DNA from: Oecophyllibacter saccharovorans
GTDB lineage: Bacteria > Pseudomonadota > Alphaproteobacteria > Acetobacterales > Acetobacteraceae
Assembly: GCF_006542375.1 (NCBI RefSeq)
Contig: NZ_CP038143.1
Location: 744,001-808,000 of the forward strand
Length of the DNA: 64,000 nt
Reading direction: 5' to 3'
In this document: in pieces, positions 48,477 through 57,496 of the stretch
Numbering within the stretch: position 1 is the first letter of the stretch
Layout: every line of letters starts with the position of its first letter
Position numbers and translations under genes: made by a program
The notes under the pieces: model-generated
Seen by the model: only the letters and a program-made list of their open reading frames with translations
Databases searched by the model: none
Told to the model about the DNA's origin: nothing

Positions 48477-50795
48477 ATGCCTCCCGCCCCAGTTTTTCAG
48501 CCTGTTCCCACAGGCTTTCCGCAAGGAACACAACCACAACGGACCCGAAAGGACCGGCACCTGCCAGCAGCCCTGGTGCTGGTCGGGCTGTGGCTCGTCA
48601 CTGCCACTGTAGTTCGGGCCGCCCCTGCAACCCTCGCGCCAGCCGCTAACACCCCGGTTGAGCGGATTAACGTCACTGCCCGGCGGCACGACGCAGCTCC
48701 CTTCACACAGAGTGCGGAAACGACCTCCCTGTTTCGCGATGTTCCCGGGTTCAGCGCCTGGAACACGGGCGGCACCACCGATCTGCCCGTGCTCAACGGC
48801 ATGGCTGCTGACCGCGTGGCGAGTTTCGTTGACGGCATGCGCCTGGGCGCTGACTGCCCCAATGAAATGAACCCGGCCCTCTCCCTGGTATCGCCTGACC
48901 TGATGGCGCGCAGCAGTGCCACGGCAGGCATCACCTCGGTCAGCATGGGCGGTGACAGCACGGGCGGCACCGTCTCGGTCAGCCGACGACCGCCACAGTT
49001 TGCGCGCCGCAAGGACAGCGTGCTGGTCACAGGGGACGGGCGCGGCGACTGGGGCAGCAACGGTGGGCGCTCAGGGGCTTCCGGAGCCTTCACCGTGGCC
49101 ACCGACCAGCTCAGCCTGCGCTACAGCGGCGCCTACGCCCATGCCACGGATTACACTGCTGGCGGCAGCCGTGCTCCAGGCAAGGGGGGCGGGCGCGTGG
49201 CTTCGACGTCCTATCTCACCTTCAATCAGGCGGTCACGGCCGGGTTGCGCCATGGCAATCACCTGTTCGACTTCACCTTCAGTCAGCAGGACGTGCCTTA
49301 TGAGGCTTTCCCCAACCAGTATATGGACGAAACAAACAACCGCACTACAGTGGTCAACGGGCATTATGCCGGCAATTTCGACTGGGGCGTGCTGGAAGCG
49401 CGCGGCTTCTGGGAACGGGTGATCCACGCCATGAACATGCTGGGCGACAAGGGCGGCCACGGCCCCGCACCCATGGGGGCCAGTATGGGCATGAGGGCAA
49501 TGGCGGGCATGATGCCCATGAGGGCCGAAAGAGGCATGCCGATGAATTCAGACGGGCGCGAGGCAGGCTACGACCTGCGGGCCACCGTCACTCTTTCGGC
49601 CACGCAGGGCGTGTGCCTCGGCAGTGCGTTCGAGCATCATGGTCTGAACGATTGGTGGCCTGCGGTGCCGGGCAGCATGATGATGGGACCGGGCACATGG
49701 CATGAAATCAATCACGGTCGGCGCGACCACCTGGGAAACTTCGTGCAGTGGAATGCGCAATGGTCGCCGCGTTTCAGCACGGAAGCAGGCATACGCAGCG
49801 ACCTGATCATGATGAATACAGGCCGCGTTTCCCCCTATAGCTGGAACGCGATGGGCATGAACGGCGCCTCTGCCGACATCATGGCGGCCCGCGCCTTCAA
49901 TGCGGCGCGACGCAGGCGCACCGACAGCAATTTTGACGCAACCCTGCTGGCGCGCTGGGAGGCAACGCCTTTTCTGCATCTTGAGGGCGGCTGGGCCCGC
50001 AAGACCCGCTCGCCCAACTTCTACGAGCGTTACGCCTGGGGGGTCAGCAGCATGGCTTCGCGCATGATCGGCTGGTTCGGCGATGGCAACGGCTATGTCG
50101 GCACGCTCAATCTCAAGCCGGAAGTGGCCAATACCTTCAGCTTCACCCTGCGCTTCCACGATCCGCTCTCCAGCAGCAGGCGTTGGGAAATGGAAGTGCA
50201 GCCTTTCTTCACCGCCACGCATAATTATATCGACGTCAACCGTACTGCCAGGTTGGGGCCTGGGATCTACCGGCTGAAATTCGCCAATCACCGCGCCCAG
50301 AGCTACGGCCTCAACGCCAGGGGGCAGGCTCTGCTCTGGCATTCACCCCTGATGGGAGAAGGCCGGTTGAGCGCCGTGCTCTCCTGGGTTCGTGGCCAGG
50401 ACCTGACCATGCATTCCGGGCTCTATCAGCAGATGCCTCTCAACGGAAGGCTGCGCTTTGAGGAAAGCCGCGGCCCCTGGAGCGCGCATGCCGAAGTCAT
50501 CCTGGTCAAGGCCAAGAAAACGGTCGACTGGGTGCGCGACGAGCCCCGTACCCCAGGCTATGCCTTGCTCGGCCTTGGGGCGAGCTATCGCTGGCACGCA
50601 GGCCGCCCGTCAACAGAGCCGCCCACGCTGCAGCTTGATGTCAGCCTGGAGAACCTGCTCAACCAACGTTATTACCTGCCGCTTGGCGGGCGCGACCTCA
50701 GCGGCGGGATGGGAAACACCATGAATCAGGACGGACCGCCCCCGGTCCTGGCCATGGGACGCTCACTGAACCTGACCCTGCGCGGGTATTTCTGA
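48477..50795 (+). CDS. TonB-dependent copper receptor (OprC/NosA type)
   Basis: This 772-residue outer-membrane receptor has a signal-type segment (about residues 30-50), a TonB-box/plug region (ERINVTARRHDAAPFTQSAE, FRDVPGFSAWNTGG, LNGMAADRVASFVDGMRLGA) and a 22-strand barrel ending in YF. The CPNEM motif (Cys127, Met131) is the C-x3-M copper-binding element described for OprC. An extracellular loop near residues 320-365 is exceptionally Met-rich (MGASMGMRAMAGMMPMRAER). Together these favour import of copper. It follows a DUF2946-like gene, as in known oprC loci. Its TGA is part of a hairpin shared with the convergent gene. Confidence 0.88.
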   Translation: MPPAPVFQPVPTGFPQGTQPQRTRKDRHLPAALVLVGLWLVTATVVRAAPATLAPAANTPVERINVTARRHDAAPFTQSAETTSLFRDVPGFSAWNTGGTTDLPVLNGMAADRVASFVDGMRLGADCPNEMNPALSLVSPDLMARSSATAGITSVSMGGDSTGGTVSVSRRPPQFARRKDSVLVTGDGRGDWGSNGGRSGASGAFTVATDQLSLRYSGAYAHATDYTAGGSRAPGKGGGRVASTSYLTFNQAVTAGLRHGNHLFDFTFSQQDVPYEAFPNQYMDETNNRTTVVNGHYAGNFDWGVLEARGFWERVIHAMNMLGDKGGHGPAPMGASMGMRAMAGMMPMRAERGMPMNSDGREAGYDLRATVTLSATQGVCLGSAFEHHGLNDWWPAVPGSMMMGPGTWHEINHGRRDHLGNFVQWNAQWSPRFSTEAGIRSDLIMMNTGRVSPYSWNAMGMNGASADIMAARAFNAARRRRTDSNFDATLLARWEATPFLHLEGGWARKTRSPNFYERYAWGVSSMASRMIGWFGDGNGYVGTLNLKPEVANTFSFTLRFHDPLSSSRRWEMEVQPFFTATHNYIDVNRTARLGPGIYRLKFANHRAQSYGLNARGQALLWHSPLMGEGRLSAVLSWVRGQDLTMHSGLYQQMPLNGRLRFEESRGPWSAHAEVILVKAKKTVDWVRDEPRTPGYALLGLGASYRWHAGRPSTEPPTLQLDVSLENLLNQRYYLPLGGRDLSGGMGNTMNQDGPPPVLAMGRSLNLTLRGYF

Positions 50796-50832
50796 AGTCT
50801 CCCGCACAGGGCCTGTGCCGGTCTGGCTTCAG
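50792..50832. terminator. Composite hairpin formed by the two convergent 3' ends
   Basis: Outer arms CTGAAG (50792-50797) and CTTCAG (50827-50832) enclose an inner perfect inverted repeat GCACAGG-G-CCTGTGC (50804-50818). The receptor's TGA stop is inside the left arm and the stop of the opposite gene (TCA on this strand) is inside the right arm. Confidence 0.5.
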
Positions 50833-53546
50833 GCAACCCGTTTGGCATTGCGGCGCCGTTTCCTGGACAGGAACCGGCTTTTCCAGCTCCGCTCAACCGG
50901 CTTGCCATGCGACCAGGTGCCGAAAGGATAGCCATCGGACGTCTCGGCTTTCTTCATCAGGGCACGGGCCGCTTCAGGCGTGAGGGGGCGGGAGAAGTAA
51001 TATCCCTGCGCTTCCGTGCAGCCGAGGCGGACCAGGAAATCATACTGATCGACCGTTTCCACCCCTTCTGCCGTCACGGCCAGGCCCAGATCGACAGCCA
51101 GCCCGATGGTGCTTTTGACGATGGCAGCCGCACGGGGGTTGTAGAGCATCTCGCTCACGAAAAGCCGGTCCAGCTTGATTTTCGAGAAAGGGAAGAAGTT
51201 CAGGTAGGCCAGGCAGGAATAGCCCTTGCCGAAATCATCCAGCACGATCCGCACCCCACGCGCGCGCAGCTGGTCCAGCTTGGCATAAAGGGCGGGTGAA
51301 AGGTCCATGAAGATGGATTCCGTCACTTCAAGCTGCAGCCGCTCCAGCGGCAGGCCGCCTGCCAGCAGGGCGCGCACCCATTCCTCGCGGTGGCTTTCAG
51401 TGCGGAGCTGCAGCGCTGAAACATTGAGGGACAGCGCAACGGTTTCAGGCCAGGTCTGGGCAAAAGCCATCGCATGCCGCAGGACATAAAGGCCGACTTC
51501 ATAGATCAGCCCTGATTCCTCGGCAAGCTTGATGACCTCATCAGTCGGCAGACGCCCGTATTCCGGATGGGTCCAGGAGATCAGGGCTTCAAAGCCCAGC
51601 AGACCCTGGCTCTGCAGATCGAAATAAGGCTGATAGACGATATCGAGCGTCTCTTCCTGCAGGGCAGTCGTCAGGTCGCGGATCAGCTGGCGATCGCGCT
51701 GCAGCCCGCGTTCCATGTCCGGCTTGTAGAAGCTGAAACAGCTGCCTTCTATGCGCTTGCTCTCGTACAGGGCCAGATCAGCGCAGGCCAGAACCTGTTC
51801 CACGGTCTGCGGACCGCTGTTGTCGCCCAGGAAAATACCGATGCTGAGGCCAAGCGTGCAGGGCACGCCGTCTTTCAGAACGACAGGACTTGCCAGGGTC
51901 TCCAGCAGGCGCTCGGCCAGCGGGGCGGCGCTGTCGGGCTCAGCCTCCTTCACCAGGGCAATGAACTCGTCACCGCCGATGCGGTAAAGCTGGGCCTTTT
52001 CTCCCAAAGCCCCGGACAGGCGCGAGGCGACGATCTTCAGGGCCTCATCGCCTGCCGCATGGCCGTAACGGTCATTGATGGCCTTGAACCCGTCCAGATC
52101 AAGACAGAATAGGGCGTAATTCTCGCTCCACTGGGCGTTGTGGACCATGTAGGCGCCCATGTCCTCGAAAAAGGCCGCACGGTTGGCAAGACCGGTCAGA
52201 ACATCGTGACGGGCCTGGAACAGGGCAACCTTCTGGGCCTGATGCGCTTCGGTCACATCGGTTCCCACCCCGCCGTAACCCTGAAAGACCTGGTCGTGAA
52301 AAACCGGCCGGCCGCTGAGCGCCCAGTAACGCGGCTTGCCTTCCACCACCACACAGATCACCAGATTACGAAAAAAGACATGCCGTTCCAGACAGTCCTG
52401 CAGGTGGTTCAGGCTGGCCATCTGGCTGTAGGGCACTGAAACACGCCGGGCCCTGGAGAGGCGCTGGCCTGGTTTTTCACGCAGACGGATCTCGTGCTGC
52501 AGAACCTGGACGAACTTCCTGCCGTCCAGCGAGCCTGGGCTGGCGCGCAGCATGTGGGCAAGCCCGGCCGAGACATTCTGCAGGCGCCCCTTGGCATCGG
52601 TTTCCCACAGCCAGTCACGCCGCCCTTCCTCCGAACCGCCGAGCAGGAGAGCCAGAATACGGTCGCGCTGGTGAAGAAAAAGCCGGTTGGCCTGAAACCC
52701 CACGAGCAGAACGCGCAACACGGTGCTGGCCAGAAAGACGAAAAGCAGGTTGCTGATCACCATCAGGGTGCAGGCCGTGTAATAAGGCTTGTGCGTCTGG
52801 TGATAAAGGGTGATCAGCTCCCAGAGCAGGGGGGCGTTGATCAGGCAGAGATACAGGATCGAGGCACAGCTGACGGAAATCAGGAAAATTCCGGCATCGG
52901 TCAGCAACAGGGCCACGGTGACCAAAGTCGAGGCATGCACGCCCAGGCGCGCCAGGAGTATGACGAACGCCCAGCCCCACAGCCCGCCGACCACCATGGC
53001 CAGCGCCCGCATGGTCCAGCGCAGGACCGGCCAACGCACCCGCCAGCGGTCAAGCCAGGCTCGGACAGGTCCCGGTTTCTCCTGCACTCTATCCTGTGCT
53101 GCATTTCCCTCCCCAATTCCGTCCTGAGCCTGCCGGGCCAGGGTTTCCCTTGGCAGAGGCACCAGCCAGATGCCGATCCCTCCGGCCAGGCTCAGGAACA
53201 GGGCAAGGCGCATCAGTCCCTGCGGCGCATCAGGAACGGGCACATATTCCAGCGGCGCGCCGATGGCCAGGAGGGCAATGCCCTGGGCCAGGAGAAAAAG
53301 CGGAAACAGCATACGCAGCGACAGGCCTTCCAGCTGCTGCACATCCATGACGGAGGAATGCGTGACGTAGGCATCACGGCACAGTCGCACGAGCTGCCTC
53401 AGGATCAGACGCAACCGATGACCCGCGCCGCGTGGAGGCGCGGGAAGCAGGGGCCGCTCATGCCCTCTTTCATGGCTGGGTGCGTGACCTGTGAACCATC
53501 CCAGTGACTGCGTTAACGGCATATTGTGCTCGCTATCCTCCCACAT
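50829..53546 (-). CDS. Membrane-bound PAS-GGDEF-EAL protein (c-di-GMP metabolism)
   Basis: This protein of about 905 residues has an N-terminal membrane region (five or six spans, about 60-290), a PAS-like domain (about 305-440), GGDEF (motif IGGDEFI near residue 524) and EAL (GFEALISW near 652). The EAL signature residues are all present: NVSALQL, EVTESIF, LDDFGKGYS, KLDRLFV and AEGVET, so c-di-GMP hydrolysis is likely. GGDEF is intact too, but no RxxD inhibitory site precedes it, so product feedback is doubtful. GGGGAG ten bases before an ATG supports the start at 53546; a GTG at 53564 is possible. It follows the dsbD-like gene. Confidence 0.92.
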   Translation of the reverse strand: MWEDSEHNMPLTQSLGWFTGHAPSHERGHERPLLPAPPRGAGHRLRLILRQLVRLCRDAYVTHSSVMDVQQLEGLSLRMLFPLFLLAQGIALLAIGAPLEYVPVPDAPQGLMRLALFLSLAGGIGIWLVPLPRETLARQAQDGIGEGNAAQDRVQEKPGPVRAWLDRWRVRWPVLRWTMRALAMVVGGLWGWAFVILLARLGVHASTLVTVALLLTDAGIFLISVSCASILYLCLINAPLLWELITLYHQTHKPYYTACTLMVISNLLFVFLASTVLRVLLVGFQANRLFLHQRDRILALLLGGSEEGRRDWLWETDAKGRLQNVSAGLAHMLRASPGSLDGRKFVQVLQHEIRLREKPGQRLSRARRVSVPYSQMASLNHLQDCLERHVFFRNLVICVVVEGKPRYWALSGRPVFHDQVFQGYGGVGTDVTEAHQAQKVALFQARHDVLTGLANRAAFFEDMGAYMVHNAQWSENYALFCLDLDGFKAINDRYGHAAGDEALKIVASRLSGALGEKAQLYRIGGDEFIALVKEAEPDSAAPLAERLLETLASPVVLKDGVPCTLGLSIGIFLGDNSGPQTVEQVLACADLALYESKRIEGSCFSFYKPDMERGLQRDRQLIRDLTTALQEETLDIVYQPYFDLQSQGLLGFEALISWTHPEYGRLPTDEVIKLAEESGLIYEVGLYVLRHAMAFAQTWPETVALSLNVSALQLRTESHREEWVRALLAGGLPLERLQLEVTESIFMDLSPALYAKLDQLRARGVRIVLDDFGKGYSCLAYLNFFPFSKIKLDRLFVSEMLYNPRAAAIVKSTIGLAVDLGLAVTAEGVETVDQYDFLVRLGCTEAQGYYFSRPLTPEAARALMKKAETSDGYPFGTWSHGKPVERSWKSRFLSRKRRRNAKRVA

Positions 53547-53641
53547 CAGTTTTTCTCTCCCCACGCTCCCGATACTTCTCGCACAATGTCATGAAGGGAA
53601 TATTAACATTCCATCAAAAACAGGTGTCTTTTCCGGTGCGT

Positions 53642-56164
53642 TCACGGGTTGGGGAGGCTGTCTGTTTTCGGGGAATCCTTCTCCTTCAGGACCTTGAGCA
53701 CGAGGCCTGGGGTAAGAAGCTGGGGCAGTATCTGCCCCGAAGTCTGCACGCCCGGGGAATGCGCCGGATAAAACACATAAAGCGGCACGCCCTGGCGGTG
53801 ATGGGCCTGGAGCCATGCGGTGATGACGGGGTCGCGCCTGGTCCAGTCGCCGCGCAGAATAACGCCGCGGTGCTGGCGGAAAGCCTGCTGCACAGCACGG
53901 GTGTCGAGCGCGACACGTTCATTGACCAGGCAGGTCAGGCACCAGGCAGCGCTCATGTCCACCAGCACGGGCCGTCCTGCCTTCCGCAGCTCAGCCAGGC
54001 GACCAGGGGAAAAGGGCTCTGTTACCGAGGCACTGGCGCCTTTTTCCCCGCTCGGGCCCTCAAGCGGGCTGGAGGCGGAAAGTTCCTGCAGCGACTGGGC
54101 GGTTCTCCCTGCCAGCACCAGCCCGACAAGGCACAGCACCAGGCAGGCGAGCGCAACGAACCGCAAGGTCGCTAGGCCCAAGCCTTTTCGCCCCTGCCAC
54201 AGCAGCGTCTGCGCCTTGCCCCAGGCCCAGGCCCCCAGTCCCAGAACCACGCCACCCGTCAGAGCCAGCCCCACACCGGCTGGTCCCTGCTGAAAAGACA
54301 GCACCCAGACCATCCAGGCCGCGCTGGCCAACAGGAGGAAGGCCAGAAGCTGCCTGAAGGTTTCCATCCAGCTGCCGGGCGCAGGCAGGTAACGGCCCAG
54401 CCCCGGCCAGAGGGCGAGCAGCACATAAGGAGCGGCCAGCCCCAGACCCATGGCGCCGAACAACAGGACAGCCCCGAGCGGTCCGGCTGCAAGCGCGCCG
54501 GCAATCGCCACCCCCATGAAAGGCGCCGTGCAGGGCGTGGCCGTCACGACAGCAAGGCAGCCGGTCAGGAAATCCCCCGCTCGGCTGCCACCCTGACCCT
54601 TGGGAGAGACCGAGACATTGCCGAGCTTGCGGACCGCCCGCCCCCCCGTGATCTGGAAAACACCCAGCAGGTTCAGGGCCAGCAGCAGAAATCCCCAACC
54701 CAGGCCCAGCACAAAGGTTGGCGACTGAAACTGGAACCCCCAACCGAGGCTTCCCGCACCAGCCGCCTTCAGACCCAGCAGCAGAAGCCCCAGGGCAAGA
54801 AAGCTGAAGACGATTCCAAGCGTATAGAACCCGGCACTCTCCAGCCGCGACCGGCGTGCTGAACGCCCCTGGGCTTCCTGCTGCCCCGCGCGCACCAGCG
54901 CCAACGCTTTCATAGCCAGCACCGGAAACACGCAGGGCATGAGATTGAGGATCAATCCCCCCAGGAAAGCGCTGCCGATCAACGCCAGGAAAGAGCTCAC
55001 GTCCGTGCTCTCTCCCGACTGAAGGGTCTGTGTGACCCGGGGCTCTTCCCGGACTGGGGCGCCTGGAGCCGAAACAACAGGAGCTGCAGTCACGCGCCAG
55101 GCAACCAGGGGTGCCGAGCCGGTCTTTCCGCCCTTCTCCCTGAGCACCACCACCCCCTGCAGCGGCGCCTGCCAGAAAGGCGGTTTGCGCGTCCGCTCGG
55201 CATGCAGCTGCAGGCTCAGGACCGGATGCCCGGTCTCTTCAGTCACCTGCCATTTCTGCGGCGCATCCTGGTCGATCACCCCGGGGGTCAGGGGCAGAAA
55301 CCAGGCATCACCCGTCTGCTGCAAGACCTGCGCCAGTCTGTGCGTCCCCTCCTGCGGCGCCTGGGGGGAAAGCCCAAGGCGCAACTGGGCTTCCGGTGAG
55401 GACGGTGCTGCTATGAACAGCCTGGCCTGCACGCCTGCAGGCAGGGGTGGGGGCACGGCAGCCAGGGTAGTGCGAAACAGATCCTGCCCGGCACCGGAAG
55501 GTGCATCAGAAGAAGGGGGCTTAGAAGTGGAAGCTGCTGCGCGTAAGGGTAGGGCAAGAGTGAACTCCCCTTCTTCCGGCACGCAGAGTGCTGCACAGAC
55601 CAGCCACTCCGCATGCGCCTTCAGCTTCACGACCTGGGGACCGGACGACCCGCCTACTCCCTGTGGAATCTGGGGCACCGTTACCTGCATGGGTAGCAGG
55701 ACATCGCCCGTATAGGCGTAAGCCATCAGCCCGCTTTCAGGCAGACGCTGCGGCAGCGGCCACTGCAGGGAACCGGTCTTCAGCAGGCCATGATCAGCGC
55801 GTGACAGGGTCAGGCGCGTCGTATCGCCCGCATCGCCAGGGTTGACCCAGTAACTGTGCCAGCCCGGCTGCAGCTGCAGGCGCAGCCCTGCCATGAAGGG
55901 CTGGCCCGCAATGATCGTGCTGCGATCAGCAACCAGGGTGGCGCGTGTATGGCGCGTGACAACCGGCGCGCTGGAAACAGGAACCGTGAACTCATCAGTG
56001 CCCGGCTGGGGCGCGCCGGCCTGCCCCCACGCATGCGGGTTCCCGGCCAGGAAAGCCAGCAGGAGCCAGCCCATAAGCAACAGAGCCAATTGCGCAAAAC
56101 CCCAACGCCCAAAACCAGCCCGGAACCGCAGGCCGGTTTTCAACAGGTCAGGTCGCAATGACAT
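53642..56164 (-). CDS. dsbD: DsbD/ScsB-type thiol:disulfide reductase
   Basis: This 840-residue inner-membrane protein moves reducing power from cytoplasmic thioredoxin to the periplasm. An N-terminal periplasmic domain (about 40-280, HSYWVNPGDAGD) is of the ScsB/DsbC-acceptor type. The membrane core (about 390-680) has paired cysteines in LMPCVFPVLAMKAL and ATPCTAPFMG. A C-terminal thioredoxin fold carries WCLTC (about residue 740). The middle is longer than in E. coli DsbD (565), as in ScsB proteins. The ATG at 56164 is preferred to an upstream TTG. The GGDEF-EAL gene follows after 95 bases on the same strand. Confidence 0.9.
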   Translation of the reverse strand: MSLRPDLLKTGLRFRAGFGRWGFAQLALLLMGWLLLAFLAGNPHAWGQAGAPQPGTDEFTVPVSSAPVVTRHTRATLVADRSTIIAGQPFMAGLRLQLQPGWHSYWVNPGDAGDTTRLTLSRADHGLLKTGSLQWPLPQRLPESGLMAYAYTGDVLLPMQVTVPQIPQGVGGSSGPQVVKLKAHAEWLVCAALCVPEEGEFTLALPLRAAASTSKPPSSDAPSGAGQDLFRTTLAAVPPPLPAGVQARLFIAAPSSPEAQLRLGLSPQAPQEGTHRLAQVLQQTGDAWFLPLTPGVIDQDAPQKWQVTEETGHPVLSLQLHAERTRKPPFWQAPLQGVVVLREKGGKTGSAPLVAWRVTAAPVVSAPGAPVREEPRVTQTLQSGESTDVSSFLALIGSAFLGGLILNLMPCVFPVLAMKALALVRAGQQEAQGRSARRSRLESAGFYTLGIVFSFLALGLLLLGLKAAGAGSLGWGFQFQSPTFVLGLGWGFLLLALNLLGVFQITGGRAVRKLGNVSVSPKGQGGSRAGDFLTGCLAVVTATPCTAPFMGVAIAGALAAGPLGAVLLFGAMGLGLAAPYVLLALWPGLGRYLPAPGSWMETFRQLLAFLLLASAAWMVWVLSFQQGPAGVGLALTGGVVLGLGAWAWGKAQTLLWQGRKGLGLATLRFVALACLVLCLVGLVLAGRTAQSLQELSASSPLEGPSGEKGASASVTEPFSPGRLAELRKAGRPVLVDMSAAWCLTCLVNERVALDTRAVQQAFRQHRGVILRGDWTRRDPVITAWLQAHHRQGVPLYVFYPAHSPGVQTSGQILPQLLTPGLVLKVLKEKDSPKTDSLPNP

Positions 56165-56373
56165 GAACAGCGTATTCTCCGATCTGTTTTCAGACTTCCG
56201 CAACCCTCAGGAGCCCCTGGCTGTACAGAACCCGCTGCCGGCATGGCTGGTGACACTGCCCGGGAAAGAGGTGTAGGCTTATTCCATCCTATGGGGTGGC
56301 TGACTGGTTGAAAAGGGGCGCTGGCCCCCAGCCCTCTGGATCAGCTACCCCGGTTTCAGTGAAGGAGTGCCTC

Positions 56374-56637
56374 ATGCGCGAAAAATATTATGGCCAGAAA
56401 ATGTGGCTGGCCGCCGTCGACGGCCTGCTTGACCAGGCCGATATGCAGTTGAATGCGCCGGCCACGCTTGAGACTTTCCTCGGCCACGCCACACCGGGCG
56501 AGAAACTGGCCCTTGAAAAATTTGTAAAAGCCCATGGCCTGCCAGCGCTTGAAACGGCGCTGAACGGCTACCGCAGCATCCTGCGCCTGAAGGCCGAAGG
56601 GCTGAAAGCTGATATCAGCCGCGAAGAAAAGGCCTGA
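56374..56637 (+). CDS. Small hypothetical soluble protein
   Basis: This 87-residue protein starts at MREKYYGQKMWLAAVDGLLD with GAAGGAG six bases upstream. It is helical, with LETFLGHATPGEKLALEKFVK, RSILRLKAEGLKADIS and a charged tail, and has no signal peptide, membrane segment or cysteine. The last codons (GAA AAG GCC TGA) form the left arm and loop of a terminator. The open frame continues upstream to 56296 but lacks a ribosome-binding site there. It stands alone between dsbD and mdaB. Function unknown. Confidence 0.7.
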   Translation: MREKYYGQKMWLAAVDGLLDQADMQLNAPATLETFLGHATPGEKLALEKFVKAHGLPALETALNGYRSILRLKAEGLKADISREEKA

Positions 56638-56645
56638 GGCCTTTT
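56627..56645. terminator. Bidirectional terminator containing a stop codon
   Basis: AAAAGGCC-TGA-GGCCTTTTT is a perfect 8-bp stem whose three-base loop is the stop codon of the small gene at its left. A T run follows on the plus strand and an equivalent one on the minus strand, serving the convergent mdaB gene. Confidence 0.75.
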
Positions 56646-56669
56646 TCCCTTTCCGGCCTGCGCCAGGTT

Positions 56670-57302
56670 TCAGGCCGGGCTGTGGGCGGGAAAGACCTTG
56701 TCAAGATGGGCCTTGTAGCGAGCGTAATCCTGCTCGATCTGCGGGTCCTTGATGACATCATTGAGCATGAAGGTCGGCAGGGGTGCCATCCCGAGGAACT
56801 GCTGCGCCTTGTGCATGGGGAAATAAACCCCGTCCACCCCCTTGCCCTCAAAAAAGTCTTTCGGATCGGTAAAGGCTTTCTGGGGCGCGTTCCACGTCAC
56901 TGACAGCATGTATTTCTTGCCCTGCAGCATGCCACCGCTGCCATACAGGCAACTCGGGTCGGAGCGCGTGCGCCCGTCATTGCGGTAAAGCCTGCCATGG
57001 CCTGCCGTGAAGACATCATCCATGTATTTCTTGGTCGTCCACGGCACGCCCATCCACCAGGCGGGCGTCTGCCAGATCAGCGCATCGGCCCAGAGAATCT
57101 TCTCCACTTCCTCTTCAGGATCATAGGCATCAGGCGCGCCGGCCTTGCCGAGCGGGGCAATCCGCGTCTGGCGCACCTCATGGCCGGAAGCGGTCAGGTG
57201 GTCATGAGCGAAATCTGTCAGGCTGTCATTGAGCTGACCGGCAGAATGGCCGAATTTCTGGCCCCCATCCAGGAGCAGGATCTTTTTCATGAGTTCTGTC
57301 AT
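56670..57302 (-). CDS. mdaB: NAD(P)H:quinone oxidoreductase (MdaB family)
   Basis: This protein of about 210 residues is a flavodoxin-fold FAD enzyme of the MdaB family, which reduces quinones by two electrons and protects against quinone and drug stress. Conserved parts are ILLLDGGQKFGHSAGQLNDS, LIWQTPAWWMGVPWTTKKYMDDVFT, and YGSGGMLQGKKYMLSVTWNAP, FLGMAPLPTFMLNDVIKDP. E. coli MdaB starts at the point equal to MKKILLL here, so the ATG at 57290 is nearly as likely as 57302. The 12-residue stretch GKAGAPDAYDPEEE is inserted relative to E. coli. It is convergent with a small unknown gene. Confidence 0.9.
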   Translation of the reverse strand: MTELMKKILLLDGGQKFGHSAGQLNDSLTDFAHDHLTASGHEVRQTRIAPLGKAGAPDAYDPEEEVEKILWADALIWQTPAWWMGVPWTTKKYMDDVFTAGHGRLYRNDGRTRSDPSCLYGSGGMLQGKKYMLSVTWNAPQKAFTDPKDFFEGKGVDGVYFPMHKAQQFLGMAPLPTFMLNDVIKDPQIEQDYARYKAHLDKVFPAHSPA

Positions 57303-57496
57303 ATCCGAAAATCCGGTCTCCGCCTCAAGACCCCAGGCCAGGCACTCGGGCAGAAACCGCTGTGAACCCTGAGTCAATCGGAAAGCCGGGAAAGCGTCAA
57401 TAAATCAAATCGGGGCAGGAGTCTGTAAGCCCCTTCCCCGATCAGAAAACGGTGTTTCCCGCACCTGTCGTGAAGCCCTCCTGTCAGGCCAAGCGT

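Noticed and set aside
52494..53507. A 337-codon open frame antisense to the GGDEF-EAL gene
   Set aside because: It covers the membrane and PAS-like region of a gene whose catalytic motifs are intact and shows no domain of its own.
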